Shown here: in pieces, positions 36,305-46,288 of the stretch
How positions within the stretch are numbered: the stretch's first letter is position 1
Layout: each line of letters starts with the position of its first letter
Source of the DNA: [Flavobacterium] thermophilum
GTDB taxonomy: Bacteria > Bacillota > Bacilli > Bacillales > Anoxybacillaceae
DNA length: 64,000 nucleotides
Assembly (NCBI GenBank): GCA_900450595.1
Contig: UGGS01000002.1
Location: 496,001-560,000 of the forward strand
Reading direction: 5' to 3'
Translations under genes and position numbers: made by a program
Notes under the pieces: generated by a model
Told to the model about the DNA's origin: nothing
Seen by the model: the letters and a program-made list of their open reading frames with translations, nothing else
Database searches by the model: none

Positions 36305-37957
36305 TTACTCAATATACGCCCATTTCAAGCTGTAGTCGGCGCCAAACGTGTGCGTGACGAAATCTTTGACGTATTCGCGTTGCAAATACGCAGCGCCGCG
36401 TTGGTACAGCGGAGCGATCGGCATTCCTTCAAAGACGATTTTTTCTGCTTTCAGCATCGCATCCCAACGAGCTTGTTGATCGTTGGCAAGCGTCGTTTGC
36501 GCGTCTTTGATCAGCTTGTCGTACTCAGGATTCGACCAGCCTGTTTCGTTGTGCGGGCTTGTCGACGTCCAAAGCTGCAGGAACGTCATTGGGTCTTGAT
36601 AGTCCGGACCCCAGCCGGAGAACGACAAATCATATTGCATGTTGCTTTCGAGCTTCAGTTTTTGTGCAAACGGTTGTTGCTTAATGTTGACCGTCAAGCC
36701 CGGCAAGTTTTGCTCAAGCTGCGCTTTGACGTACTCGCCGATTTTCTTCGCGCTGTCGCTGTCATAGTTCAGCAGTTCAAGCGTGAATTTGTCTTTGCCC
36801 AGCTCTTTTTTCGCTTGCTCCCACAGTTTTTTCGCTTCATCCGGATTGTAATTGACCAAATCGCCATTCACATCGCGGAAGTCTTTGCCATCCGGACCGG
36901 TGACGAAGCCTTTCGGAACGGTGAACTTCGCTGGAATCGAACCGTTGTTCAAGAGCGTATCGACCATCGCTTGCGTGTCGATGGCCATCGCAATCGCTTT
37001 GCGGGCGTTGACGTTGTTCAACGGTTCTTTTTTCGTGTTCATGCGCAGCCAAAAGAGCGACGGATCCAATTTCGTATGGAAGTTTTTGTCGTTTTTGTAC
37101 TTATCCACGAACTCCGCCGTCAAGCCGACGCGGTCCGCTTGTTTTGTTTCATACAAGTTGACGGCTGTTGCCGTATCTTTGACGATTTTCACATTGACTT
37201 TTTCAAGCTTTACAGCATCTTTGTCCCAATAATTCGGGTTTTTCGTGTACGTCCAGCCTTGTTCATGCTTCCACTCGCTCAACACGAATGGGCCATTGTA
37301 AAGCGTCGTATTAGCTTCGAGACCGTATTTGTCGCCTTGCGCTTTCACAAATTTTTCGTTTTGCGGCATAAACGTGCCAAACGCCGTCAAGCCGACGAAA
37401 TACGGAACCGGGTTTTTCAGCTCGACTTGGAGCGTGTAGTCGTCAAGCGCTTTGACGCCCAGCTGGTCAACTGGCAGTTTGCCGGTGTTGACTTCTTCCG
37501 CGTTTTTGATGTCGTACATAATGTACGCATACTCCGCTTTCGTTTTCGGGTCAAGCACCCGTTTCCAAGCAAACACGAAGTCGTGCGCCGTCACCGGATC
37601 GCCGTTCGACCATTTGGCGTCTTTGCGAAGCTTGAACGTATACGTTTTGCCGTCTTCGCTCACTTCATAGCTTTCCGCGATCCCTGGCACCGGCTTGTTG
37701 TCTTTGCCTAAACGGTACAGCCCTTCCATGACGTTGTTCAAAACAACGAACGACACCGAATCAGTGGCGAGCGCCGAATCAAGCGACGGAATTTCTGAGG
37801 AATCAAGCAAGTTCAGCACCTGCTCCTTTTTCTCCGCCGGCTTTTCGCCGCCCTGGCCGCCTTGGGCGTTGTCGTTGTCCTTGCCCCCGCCGCAAGCCGC
37901 GAGGAACGTTGACAGCGCGAGAAGCAGGACGAGGAAGAAAGAAAATCGCTTCTTCAC
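36305..37957 (-). CDS. oppA: Oligopeptide-binding lipoprotein OppA
   Basis: 550 residues. The signal peptide of about 21 residues ends in a lipobox LAAC with Cys22 as lipidation site, so it is anchored outside the membrane. SBP family 5 features: LRKDAKWSNGDPVTAHDFVFAWKR, VGLTAFGTFMPQNEKFV, YNPDEAKKLWEQAKKEL and SFSGWGPDYQDPMTFLQLW. The linker after Cys22 is Gly/Asp/Asn-rich. It captures peptides for the OppBCDF importer and is the first gene of the operon. Confidence 0.95.
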   Translation of the reverse strand: MKKRFSFFLVLLLALSTFLAACGGGKDNDNAQGGQGGEKPAEKKEQVLNLLDSSEIPSLDSALATDSVSFVVLNNVMEGLYRLGKDNKPVPGIAESYEVSEDGKTYTFKLRKDAKWSNGDPVTAHDFVFAWKRVLDPKTKAEYAYIMYDIKNAEEVNTGKLPVDQLGVKALDDYTLQVELKNPVPYFVGLTAFGTFMPQNEKFVKAQGDKYGLEANTTLYNGPFVLSEWKHEQGWTYTKNPNYWDKDAVKLEKVNVKIVKDTATAVNLYETKQADRVGLTAEFVDKYKNDKNFHTKLDPSLFWLRMNTKKEPLNNVNARKAIAMAIDTQAMVDTLLNNGSIPAKFTVPKGFVTGPDGKDFRDVNGDLVNYNPDEAKKLWEQAKKELGKDKFTLELLNYDSDSAKKIGEYVKAQLEQNLPGLTVNIKQQPFAQKLKLESNMQYDLSFSGWGPDYQDPMTFLQLWTSTSPHNETGWSNPEYDKLIKDAQTTLANDQQARWDAMLKAEKIVFEGMPIAPLYQRGAAYLQREYVKDFVTHTFGADYSLKWAYIE

Positions 37958-38041
37958 TAAAAAACCCCCCTTAAAAATTTATGTAGCGTATTGCAAATCT
38001 TCTGAATGATTTGATTTCAGAAGATTGCACTTACATCGCTT

Positions 38042-38070
38042 ATTATATCCTGTGTTAGTATATTTGAAAA
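38042..38070 (-). promoter_or_regulatory. oppA promoter (sigma-A type)
   Basis: On the minus strand TTTTCA (38070-38065) and TATAAT (38047-38042) are 17 bases apart. The leader to the oppA start contains an imperfect inverted repeat (TCTTCTGA / TCAGAAGA at about 37998-38024) that could regulate translation or transcription. Confidence 0.65.
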
Positions 38071-38380
38071 GGATTTTTTTATTTTCTTAAATAAAAAAAT
38101 TTCAAACCACTTAAAAAAAGGTGGGGATCGGATTCATTTACACCTGCATTGTAACGACTTTTACCGCAATTGTAAACAAAAAATTCTGCCCACAGAAAAG
38201 AAAACGCTTACAATATAATTTTTTTGCCCCCTCCTCTCAGCTTCGAAGCAAATTTCTCCTGAACTTCCAAGTTTCTTCTATATTTTTCAATATAATTTTG
38301 TTAATAATTTTGACAATCTTCCCGCCCGCATGATTTATGATAAAATAAGCAGTGAGAAGGGAAAGGCGGGAACAGACGAT
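38071..38380. other. AT-rich intergenic region, no gene seen
   Basis: 310 bases upstream of oppA and of the DUF3899 gene with long A/T runs. No coding frame with a ribosome site and no convincing RNA structure. A CodY or other nutritional regulator site for oppA could lie here but I cannot point to one. Confidence 0.5.
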
Positions 38381-38755
38381 ATGAAACAAACGGCTGTGCG
38401 GACTGGATGGCTCGTCGCCGCGATGCTGGCGGCAAGCGCACTCATCGTAATAGGGCAAGGAGCATGGAGTACGGTGGCCTTTATTAACGTTTCGTTTTTG
38501 CTCTCCCTTTTGCCTCTGTCGCTTGGCGGGCTTTTGTTTGTTTATGAACGCGGGTTTTTCAGCGGATTTGCATACGGGTTTCGCCGATTGCGCAGAAGCA
38601 GCACGAGGGTGGAGCGGTATCTTGAGGAAGCGGCAGCAGAACATGAATCGGAGGAACAGCCCGGTCCGCGGCGTTTCGCCATCACGTACCCGCTCCTTTT
38701 TGCCGGACTCCTTTTGTTTCTCGCGATGATCGCCGCCGGATATGCCTTGCAATAA
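38381..38755 (+). CDS. DUF3899-type membrane protein
   Basis: 124 residues from the ATG after AAAGGCGGG; an upstream in-frame start is unsupported. Three hydrophobic segments (about 8-27, 31-53 and 101-122). A cytoplasmic loop between the second and third has GFAYGFRRLRRSSTRVERYLEE. This layout resembles DUF3899 proteins often found next to trpS in Bacillaceae. Function unknown. Confidence 0.65.
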   Translation: MKQTAVRTGWLVAAMLAASALIVIGQGAWSTVAFINVSFLLSLLPLSLGGLLFVYERGFFSGFAYGFRRLRRSSTRVERYLEEAAAEHESEEQPGPRRFAITYPLLFAGLLLFLAMIAAGYALQ

Positions 38756-38757
38756 GG

Positions 38758-38786
38758 TTGCAACAGCTGAATGTTTTCCGTATAAT
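38758..38786 (+). promoter_or_regulatory. trpS promoter (sigma-A type)
   Basis: TTGCAA (38758-38763) and TATAAT (38781-38786) are separated by exactly 17 bases, just upstream of the T-box leader. Confidence 0.85.
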
Positions 38787-38794
38787 ATAAGGCA

Positions 38795-39061
38795 AATCTA
38801 GAATAACCGAGCGATGAGAAAGAAAAGTACATATGGCGATGCCTTCAGAGAGCTTGTGGACGGTGCGAACAAGCGGCTAGCCATATGGAATGGGCTTTCG
38901 AGCTTCCCGCCGAACCGGCGACGCAGTAGGCGGGGACGTTCCCCGCGTTACAGGGGCCATGCGCAAAGCATGGGCTGAGCGATTGCGCTTTTCCGCGCAA
39001 TAAGTAGGGTGGCACCGCGGTCCTACCGTCCCTATCAGAGGGCTGGCAGGACCTTTTTTAT
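38795..39061 (+). ncRNA. T-box leader riboswitch, tryptophan-specific
   Basis: The leader has stem I closed by CATATGGC / GCCATATG, the AG-box region CTTCAGAGAGCTTG, the specifier codon TGG at 38891-38893 in GGAATGGGCTT, and the invariant T-box AGGGTGGCACCGCGG at 39006-39020. A terminator (39019-39061, GGTCCT...AGGACC plus T-run) is mutually exclusive with the antiterminator. Uncharged tRNA-Trp pairs with TGG and the T-box, permitting read-through into trpS. Confidence 0.96.
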
Positions 39062-39080
39062 TTTTGGCTTGAGGGAGTGA

Positions 39081-40070
<990 letters not shown>

Positions 40071-40083
40071 GAAGGCGCCATAC

Positions 40084-40121
40084 AAAAAACGGGCGGGCGC
40101 ATAGCGCCCTGGCCCGTTTTT
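40084..40121. terminator. Bidirectional terminator between trpS and yjbA
   Basis: AAAAAACGGGC pairs with GCCCGTTTTTT around an inner GGGCGC / GCGCCC stem; A-run and T-run on both sides. Confidence 0.9.
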
Positions 40122-40861
40122 TAATTCACTTTCGGCTCTTGCTCCATTTCCCAAAGCTTTTCGAAAAACGGCTGGCCTTTAATTAAGTTTTCACATAGCT
40201 GCTCGTGCCGTGCAGACCAGCCGTGTTTCGTTTCTTCGTACAGCCGTTCCCACGCTTCCTCAAACGACATTTTTTGAATATCTGCGTACTTTTCCGGGGC
40301 CCATTCTGTATACCAGTAGCGCACCTCGGCGCTGTTTTTCGTTGAATGCAGCTGGTCAAGCGCCATAAACAGCAACTGCTTCAGCTGCCGCTCTTTCCGT
40401 GTCAATCCGCACATCAACTCCGGCGCCGGCGACAAAATGTGGTACTCTTTTTCGTACTTCGGCAGCGGGTAGGCCCGCTCTTCCGTCTCGGCGGCCATCT
40501 CGTACACAAGCTGCTCTTGCCGCGGAATGAGGCGGCTTTTGCGGATCGGAATATGATAGCCGATCGTATCGACGGCCAAAATGCCAGCTCCGTCGGTCAC
40601 AACGAAACAATAATCGAGCTGAATCCGTTCATGGTTTTTGCGGACATAGGCTTTTTGGTACACATCGTCCAAAAGCGGCTTCGGAAGGTCGGATAAACTG
40701 TTTTCAATATATTGGAATAGAGCCGGGGACACTTTTAACAGCGGCACTTGGTCAAGCAACTCAATTTGGTCGTCTTTGCGCCATTCGTGAAAATGGCAGA
40801 CGTTGTACCCGTTCTCTTCACCTTCAAACCAGTTCACCCAAATGTCGTGCAGGTAAAGCAT
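40121..40861 (-). CDS. yjbA: UPF0736 protein YjbA
   Basis: 246 residues, soluble. Recognisable family stretches: [31 protein letters not shown] at the start, [33 protein letters not shown] in the middle, and [23 protein letters not shown]. The N-terminal cluster of Trp, His and acidic residues is conserved in the family, but no activity is known. In B. subtilis yjbA also neighbours trpS and opp. Confidence 0.85.
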   Translation of the reverse strand: MLYLHDIWVNWFEGEENGYNVCHFHEWRKDDQIELLDQVPLLKVSPALFQYIENSLSDLPKPLLDDVYQKAYVRKNHERIQLDYCFVVTDGAGILAVDTIGYHIPIRKSRLIPRQEQLVYEMAAETEERAYPLPKYEKEYHILSPAPELMCGLTRKERQLKQLLFMALDQLHSTKNSAEVRYWYTEWAPEKYADIQKMSFEEAWERLYEETKHGWSARHEQLCENLIKGQPFFEKLWEMEQEPKVN

Positions 40862-40946
40862 GTGATACCCCTCACTTCCAGACGTGTTTGTCCATCAGTA
40901 TAGGCAGAGGGGCAGAATTTTATTCCATTTCGCCCTCTTTTCCCCA

Positions 40947-41153
40947 CTATGAGCCACGGCTTGGAAACGACAAGCTCGCCCACATAAGCAACAAGCCGAG
41001 CGGCAATAAATAACATTCCGCCCTTGTCGCGATATAAGCAGCGTATTCACCAAACCCGTGCTCCGGGGTGATGATGTTTAAATAGACGATCATCATCATG
41101 CCGCCGACGACCGAAAAACCAAAGCCGACCAAATAAAAAAACAGGCGGACCAT
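40947..41153 (-). CDS. Small two-helix membrane protein
   Basis: 68 residues. Two hydrophobic helices (about 3-26 and 45-62) separated by NIITPEHGFGEYAAYIATRAEC. The hydrophobic periodicity and the GEYAAY loop suggest a real Bacillaceae protein of unknown function. It lies between yjbA and yjaZ. Confidence 0.55.
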   Translation of the reverse strand: MVRLFFYLVGFGFSVVGGMMMIVYLNIITPEHGFGEYAAYIATRAECYLLPLGLLLMWASLSFPSRGS

Positions 41154-41246
41154 CGGGCTTCCCTTCCTTCTTGTCCACGTCCTTTCTTTACGTATATGCC
41201 TGTTCGGTGGACAAGATGCCTATCATTGCCCCTGGTCCATCCCGCC

Positions 41247-42038
41247 TTACCCGCGGCTGTCCAGACCGGCTAAAGCAACCATTTGTTTCGCCTCCATCGC
41301 CATCAATTGAGCCAATGAATACCCCCGCTCCAAACAGCGGCGGACGATGGCATAACCGACTGCATAGCCGCCCATGTTCGGATACCACCCAAGGCCGTAT
41401 AAAATGCGGGAGCTGAGTGGGTGCGAAACAGCGGCATCTTGATTGGGGGCGATGTAGCGGCGCCAAAACCGCTCGATCTCCCTGTCAGTATAATACGACG
41501 TCCAGTCGGCGCATTGTTCCGGTCCGACTGTTTCAGCGACGGCATGTTCTGCCAGCCCTTCCATAATCACCGCATCTAACAGCGTCGCCTCTTTGCCGCC
41601 ATACGACAGCTGCTTCAGCCGGCAAACATGGTTGTACTCATGCGCCACCAATGCCGCGACCTCCTCGTCGCGATGATCGGGCAGCAAAAAGAAAACGAGC
41701 TTATCGGCAAACGCCACTCCTCCTTTTCCGCGAAACTCGCGCAAAAGTTTCCGGTTTTCATCATCGGCCGGCAGCAAAAACACCGGAACGTCAGGCCCTT
41801 TCCATCTCACCCGCTGTTCGTCATATAAGCGGGCAAGCCGCTCCCAAAGGCCTTTTGCCTTCATCTCCGGCAAAAGGCGAACGGCCTGCCGGGCGCTTCG
41901 ATACATGCCATATAAGCATAAATAACGATGAATGGCGCGCGCTGGTGCATCGGCAAAAAACGGCGCCAGCCGGGCGCAAACACGGAGCGGATCGCCTTCA
42001 TCTTGTTCAAGCCAACGATCAGTTGGAGCCAGTCCCAT
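41247..42038 (-). CDS. yjaZ: Predicted zinc-dependent protease YjaZ (DUF2268)
   Basis: 263 residues. The key motif is LVAHEYNHVCRLKQL: HEYNH is the H-E-x-x-H zinc site, followed by the family EGLAEHAVAE, which carries the third ligand. C-terminal WYPNMGGYAVGYAIVRRCLERG is also conserved. There is no signal peptide. It follows fabF on the same strand but after a terminator, so it is probably separately transcribed. In B. subtilis yjaZ also follows fabF. Confidence 0.88.
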   Translation of the reverse strand: MGLAPTDRWLEQDEGDPLRVCARLAPFFADAPARAIHRYLCLYGMYRSARQAVRLLPEMKAKGLWERLARLYDEQRVRWKGPDVPVFLLPADDENRKLLREFRGKGGVAFADKLVFFLLPDHRDEEVAALVAHEYNHVCRLKQLSYGGKEATLLDAVIMEGLAEHAVAETVGPEQCADWTSYYTDREIERFWRRYIAPNQDAAVSHPLSSRILYGLGWYPNMGGYAVGYAIVRRCLERGYSLAQLMAMEAKQMVALAGLDSRG

Positions 42039-42091
42039 CGTCTTCCCTCCCTTTTTGCTACCTTATGTCAAGGCAACCGGGACGGTGAACG

Positions 42092-42140
42092 AAAAAAGCC
42101 CCGTCCGGAGTGAAGCCCGGCGCCCGTCTTCCAACGGGGC
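42092..42140 (-). terminator. fabF terminator
   Basis: On the minus strand GCCCCGT pairs with ACGGGGC over a long loop with inner GC-rich stem, followed by six T. Confidence 0.8.
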
Positions 42141-42179
42141 CGGGTTCGTCCGGCCGAGGCTAATGGCCTTCATTGCTAT

Positions 42180-43421
42180 CTATTGCGCATACGCTTTGAA
42201 AATCAATGTCGCGTTATGGCCGCCAAATCCAAACGAATTGCTTAACACTGCGCGCACAGTCTGCCGGCGGGCTTCGTTCGGCACATAGTCCAAGTCGCAT
42301 TCCGGATCCGGCGTTTCATAGTTGATGGTCGGTGGAATGACGCCATCGCGGATCGCCAACACAGAGAAAATGGCTTCCACCGCGCCGGTTGCGCCAAGCA
42401 GGTGACCGGTCATCGATTTTGTAGAACTGATCGCAAGCTTATAGGCATGGTCGCCAAACACTTCTTTAATGGCGATCGTCTCATATTTGTCATTGTACTC
42501 CGTGCTTGTGCCGTGGGCGTTAATGTAGTCGATGTCCTCCGGCTGCAAGCCGGCATCCTGCAGCGCCAGTCGCATCGCCCGCACGCCGCCTTCACCGCCC
42601 GGCGCCGGTGCAGTGATATGATATGCGTCAGCCGTCGCGCCGTAGCCGACAATTTCCGCGTAAATTTTCGCCCCGCGGCGCAACGCATGCTCCAGCTCTT
42701 CAAGCACGATAATGCCTGCCCCTTCCCCCATGACAAAGCCATCACGGTTTTTATCAAACGGGCGGCTTGCCGTTTTCGGATCCGGATTGGTCGAAAGGGC
42801 CGTATTCGCGCAAAAGCCGGCAAACGACATTTTCGTAATCGGCGCCTCCGTTCCCCCCGCGATCATCACATCCGCATCGCCGCGCTGAATGACCCGAAAC
42901 GCGTCGCCGATCGAGTTTGCGCCCGTCGCGCAAGCGGTGACCGTGCATGAATTCATTCCTTTCGCCCCAAGGATGATTGAGACTTGCCCCGCAGCCATAT
43001 CCGGAATCATCATCGGCACGAAAAACGGGCTCACCCGGCGATAGCCGCGCTGCTGGAAAATTTCAAACTGCTGCTCAAACGTCTCCATACCGCCGATGCC
43101 AGAGCCGATCCAAACACCGACCCGCTCGGCGTTATGCTCACCGATTTCCAAATTCGCATCTTTCACCGCCATGAGCGCCGCCGCCACGGCGTATTGCGTA
43201 AACCGGTCCATCTTCCGCGCTTCGCGGCGGTCCATAAACAACGACGGATCAAAATCTTTCACTTCTGCCGCCACTTTCGCTGGAAAATCGTCTGGATTGA
43301 CGCGGGTGACAATGTCGATGCCGGACTGGCCGGCGACAATGTTTTTCCACGTCGTTTCTGCGTCATTCCCCAGCGGGGTGACGGCGCCTATTCCGGTCAC
43401 GACGACTCGTCTTTTTTCCAT
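42180..43421 (-). CDS. fabF: 3-oxoacyl-[acyl-carrier-protein] synthase II FabF
   Basis: 413 residues, the usual length, from the ATG of [18 protein letters not shown]. It condenses malonyl-ACP with acyl-ACP in chain elongation. The catalytic Cys lies in [16 protein letters not shown], the two His in [12 protein letters not shown] and [16 protein letters not shown]-terminal [13 protein letters not shown] is complete. It follows fabH after 50 bases under shared FapR control. Confidence 0.97.
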   Translation of the reverse strand: MEKRRVVVTGIGAVTPLGNDAETTWKNIVAGQSGIDIVTRVNPDDFPAKVAAEVKDFDPSLFMDRREARKMDRFTQYAVAAALMAVKDANLEIGEHNAERVGVWIGSGIGGMETFEQQFEIFQQRGYRRVSPFFVPMMIPDMAAGQVSIILGAKGMNSCTVTACATGANSIGDAFRVIQRGDADVMIAGGTEAPITKMSFAGFCANTALSTNPDPKTASRPFDKNRDGFVMGEGAGIIVLEELEHALRRGAKIYAEIVGYGATADAYHITAPAPGGEGGVRAMRLALQDAGLQPEDIDYINAHGTSTEYNDKYETIAIKEVFGDHAYKLAISSTKSMTGHLLGATGAVEAIFSVLAIRDGVIPPTINYETPDPECDLDYVPNEARRQTVRAVLSNSFGFGGHNATLIFKAYAQ

Positions 43422-43471
43422 ATTCCTCTGCCTCTCCTTTATTCTGGATAATGATGTTGGGATACAGAACA

Positions 43472-44404
43472 TCAACGGCCCCAACGCAAGGCGATCGCGC
43501 CCCATGTCAGCCCGCCGCCGAACCCGACCATGACGATGAGATCACCGTCGCGAATGTTTCCTGCCTCCAGCTCCTCCACGAGCGAAATCGGAATGGAGGC
43601 CGCGGATGTGTTTCCATAGCGGCGAATCGTTGTCGAGATTTTTTCCTCCGGCAGCTCGAGCCGCTGTCTCGCCGCCTCCACAATGCGGATGTTCGCTTGA
43701 TGGGGAATGAGAAAATCGACATCCTCTTTTGTCAGCCCCGCTTTTTCAAGCACCCGCACACTTGACTCTCCCATCTGCCGGACGGCGAACTTGAACACTT
43801 CCCGGCCGTTCATCACGATATATTCGTCTTTGTATAAATGTTTTCCTCCTGTTCCGTCAGCACCCAATTCAAATGATAAAATGCCCCGCCCTGGCGACAC
43901 TGGGCCCATGACAACCGCACCGGCTCCATCGCCAAACAACACCGCCGTATTGCGGTCTGTCCAATCGGTGATTTTTGACAGCTTATCGGCCCCCACTACT
44001 AATATATACTTGTAAACCCCCGTGTCAATAAATTGGGCAGCCGTGACCATTCCGTACATAAATCCGGAGCAGGCGGCGCTGAGATCCATTGCCGCGGCGT
44101 TGACAGCCCCAAGCCGCTCTTGCAGCATGCAAGCAACTGATGGAAAGGAACGGTCTGGCGTTACGGTAGCAACGACAATGAGATCGATGTCTTTCGCCTC
44201 GACACCGGCATCCGCAAGCGCCTTTTCGGCAGCAAAATACGCCATATCGGACGTATCGATGTCATCTGCCGCAATGCGGCGTTCCTCAATCCCGGTGCGC
44301 GTCCGAATCCATTCGTCTGATGTATCCATCATTTTCTCCAAGTCGGCGTTGGTCAACACCTTTTCCGGCACATAGCGGCCGACCCCGATAATTCCTGCTC
44401 CCAT
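43472..44404 (-). CDS. fabH: 3-oxoacyl-[acyl-carrier-protein] synthase III FabH
   Basis: 310 residues from the ATG of [14 protein letters not shown], 9 bases after AAGGAG. It starts fatty acid synthesis by joining acyl-CoA with malonyl-ACP; Bacilli use branched primers. Catalytic Cys in [12 protein letters not shown], His in [11 protein letters not shown], Asn in [13 protein letters not shown]. It ends [15 protein letters not shown]. It is first gene of fabH-fabF and has a FapR operator upstream. Confidence 0.97.
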   Translation of the reverse strand: MGAGIIGVGRYVPEKVLTNADLEKMMDTSDEWIRTRTGIEERRIAADDIDTSDMAYFAAEKALADAGVEAKDIDLIVVATVTPDRSFPSVACMLQERLGAVNAAAMDLSAACSGFMYGMVTAAQFIDTGVYKYILVVGADKLSKITDWTDRNTAVLFGDGAGAVVMGPVSPGRGILSFELGADGTGGKHLYKDEYIVMNGREVFKFAVRQMGESSVRVLEKAGLTKEDVDFLIPHQANIRIVEAARQRLELPEEKISTTIRRYGNTSAASIPISLVEELEAGNIRDGDLIVMVGFGGGLTWGAIALRWGR

Positions 44405-44499
44405 ACCATTCATCTCCTTTTTTTCTTCCAAAATAACCGAAAAGCCTCCCAAGTACAGCACAATTGTCAACGTACAATCAGTCCACATAACCAATTATT

Positions 44500-44516
44500 A
44501 TTACTTGGTACTAATT
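44500..44516. promoter_or_regulatory. FapR operator of fabH-fabF
   Basis: TTATTACTTGGTACTAA matches the FapR consensus TTAGTATCAGGTACTAA at 13 of 17 positions, including the whole GGTACTAA half. It lies about 96 bases before the fabH start. Confidence 0.75.
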
Positions 44517-44678
44517 TTAACGGAAAGAGCGCATATGCGCAATAGCAAAAGCGCGCCTTCCCGGCCGGAATCCTATTGCTTTCTTCCCGCCCGAAGGCAT
44601 TTGTCCAAACCAACGTTTTACCTCCGCCATACAATACAATGACAAGCAAACGATGAGGAAAAAAGGAGGACTGATTTT

Positions 44679-44927
44679 ATGGCGAACGTCCCATCATCCC
44701 GGCAAAGCCGTGAAGAGCGCGACCGCTTCTCCCGCCTCATGTTCGGCCCCTTTCCTCCAAAACGGACCGGCCGGCGGGACGAACAAACAAAAACGGAGCC
44801 GCTCCCGCTGCCAAACATTGATTTGATGAAACTCGTCGAAAACGTCGGTACGCTGACGGACTCGTTGCAGCAGCTGAAACCGCTCATCAAAAAAATCTCC
44901 TCGCTCATCGATGGATTGAAAAAATAG
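44679..44927 (+). CDS. Hypothetical small protein
   Basis: 82 residues with AAAAGGAGG before the ATG. The first 45 residues are Arg/Ser/Pro-rich and probably disordered. Residues 46-82 form an amphipathic helix with heptads (LMKLVENVGTLTDSLQQLKPLIKKIS). No family recognised. Divergent from fabH, in the place where B. subtilis has med, comZ and yjzB. Confidence 0.6.
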   Translation: MANVPSSRQSREERDRFSRLMFGPFPPKRTGRRDEQTKTEPLPLPNIDLMKLVENVGTLTDSLQQLKPLIKKISSLIDGLKK

Positions 44928-44962
44928 CAGACGCAACAACCTCATGCGTCTGCCTTCACTCT

Positions 44963-45694
44963 TTACGGGAGTTCGTTATATTGGCGAAAAAATTGCCCGA
45001 TCTGCCAAGCAAGCTGGCGCCGCTTTTCCGGCAGCTGGTAGACGATGCGCACCCGGTGGTTGGTTGTTTTCATCCATTGTTCGTACTTCCGGCTATGCAA
45101 TGCGGACGGGTATTCGCTCACGCCGGCGAGCTGCCAAATCATCACCGGGACATCGTGCGGGCTAAGGAAAAGAGACGGGACACCCTCCGGCACTTCCTCT
45201 TCCTTCAATCCGTAAGCGAGGGCGATTTCTTTTACCATCCGCCGATACACGAATGGGTGGCCCCGCTCGTGTTCAAGCTGGGCGCGCACATCAAGGCAAG
45301 GGTTGAGCATGGCGACGGCGCGGATTTGCCTCGGCATGACGCCAAGCAACTGCAGGGCGACGAGCGCGCCCATTCCTTCGGCGACGATATAGATGCGTCG
45401 GTTGACGATCTCGCTTTTCAATACCGAGTAGATGAGTTGGCGCGCCAGCCGGACCGCCTTCGGGCTTCCCCAATGCCGGCCGTACAAATGAGATGAAAAC
45501 ACCGTGTACCCTTGTTCAAGCCACTCGTCCAGCCACTGGCGCCGTCTCGGATGCTCGAGCCAAAAACTCGTCTGTTCATTCACGAAATGGTCGCCATCGC
45601 CCATTAAAAAAAGGGCAAACCCGTTTGGGCGCTCCGGCACGTGAACGATGCACCATTGTTCATCGAGTTGGAAAAACCGTCGTTGTCCTGCCAT
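44963..45694 (-). CDS. Alpha/beta-hydrolase-like protein
   Basis: 243 residues from the ATG of MAGQRRFFQ, 9 bases after AAGGGTGA; an earlier ATG is too close to it. The layout suggests an alpha/beta hydrolase: GFALFLMGDGDHFVNEQTSFW, then a nucleophile-elbow-like IYIVAEGMGALVALQLL, where the usual Gly-x-Ser-x-Gly is EGMGA, so the nucleophile Ser is replaced. Thus a catalytic serine is missing and activity is doubtful. The Bacillus syntenic position is yjaU. Confidence 0.7.
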   Translation of the reverse strand: MAGQRRFFQLDEQWCIVHVPERPNGFALFLMGDGDHFVNEQTSFWLEHPRRRQWLDEWLEQGYTVFSSHLYGRHWGSPKAVRLARQLIYSVLKSEIVNRRIYIVAEGMGALVALQLLGVMPRQIRAVAMLNPCLDVRAQLEHERGHPFVYRRMVKEIALAYGLKEEEVPEGVPSLFLSPHDVPVMIWQLAGVSEYPSALHSRKYEQWMKTTNHRVRIVYQLPEKRRQLAWQIGQFFRQYNELP

Positions 45695-45837
45695 CGTTTC
45701 CATTCACCCTTGTTTGACGATACATAATTGTACAGTATACGATATGCCGGGCAGAAAAAAACGCCCGGGTATATGCCTAAACGAGCAAATTATGATATGA
45801 TAGGAAAAGGAATGATGCGAAGATAGGAGGAAATGGG

Positions 45838-46026
45838 ATGCGCTTGTTTTGGACGTTTTTTTGGACGTTTTTGCTTGTGCAAATGGCGACGTACGTCATG
45901 GGCTCGATGCAAGGCATCGGCTACAACTTCACAACCGGCGCCTTGCTCGGCGTGATCGTGACCGTTTTAGTCCTTGTCGTCGCCGCTTTGATTCCGGACG
46001 AGCCGGCTGGGGATCATCGCCATTGA
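45838..46026 (+). CDS. yjzD: DUF2929 membrane protein YjzD
   Basis: 62 residues with ATAGGAGG before the ATG. Two helices: LFWTFFWTFLLVQMATYVMGSM and TTGALLGVIVTVLVLVVAALI. Short polar tail DEPAGDHRH. B. subtilis yjzD sits in the same interval between argF and fabH. Function is unknown. Confidence 0.8.
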   Translation: MRLFWTFFWTFLLVQMATYVMGSMQGIGYNFTTGALLGVIVTVLVLVVAALIPDEPAGDHRH

Positions 46027-46042
46027 TCATTCTCCTCATAAG

Positions 46043-46081
46043 ACAACGCCTTGGGTTGAAAGTCCCAAGGCGTTGTTTTTG
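46043..46081 (+). terminator. yjzD terminator
   Basis: AACGCCTTGGG pairs with CCCAAGGCGTT (7-base loop), then GTTTTTG. Confidence 0.88.
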
Positions 46082-46288
46082 TCATCGAGAAGCCCCATTC
46101 CAACACGTATATAGGCGTAAGTCGAGGAGGGATTCCATCTTGATGGGTGTAGGTTGGTGTTTTCTGCAGCCGGCCACGTGCCCCACAATGCTCAATGGGA
46201 TGGGCTTTATGGGGGCATAAAAACGTTTGACGCTGCCAGCAAGAAGCGCGTCTCTTCCCCCGGCCATCCCCCGCCTCTTCGACTCGTT

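Noticed and set aside
36215..37711. Long plus-strand frame of 498 codons
   Set aside because: It runs antisense through oppA, whose signal peptide, lipobox and family motifs are clear. The frame has Arg/Val/Phe-rich shadow composition and no ribosome site.
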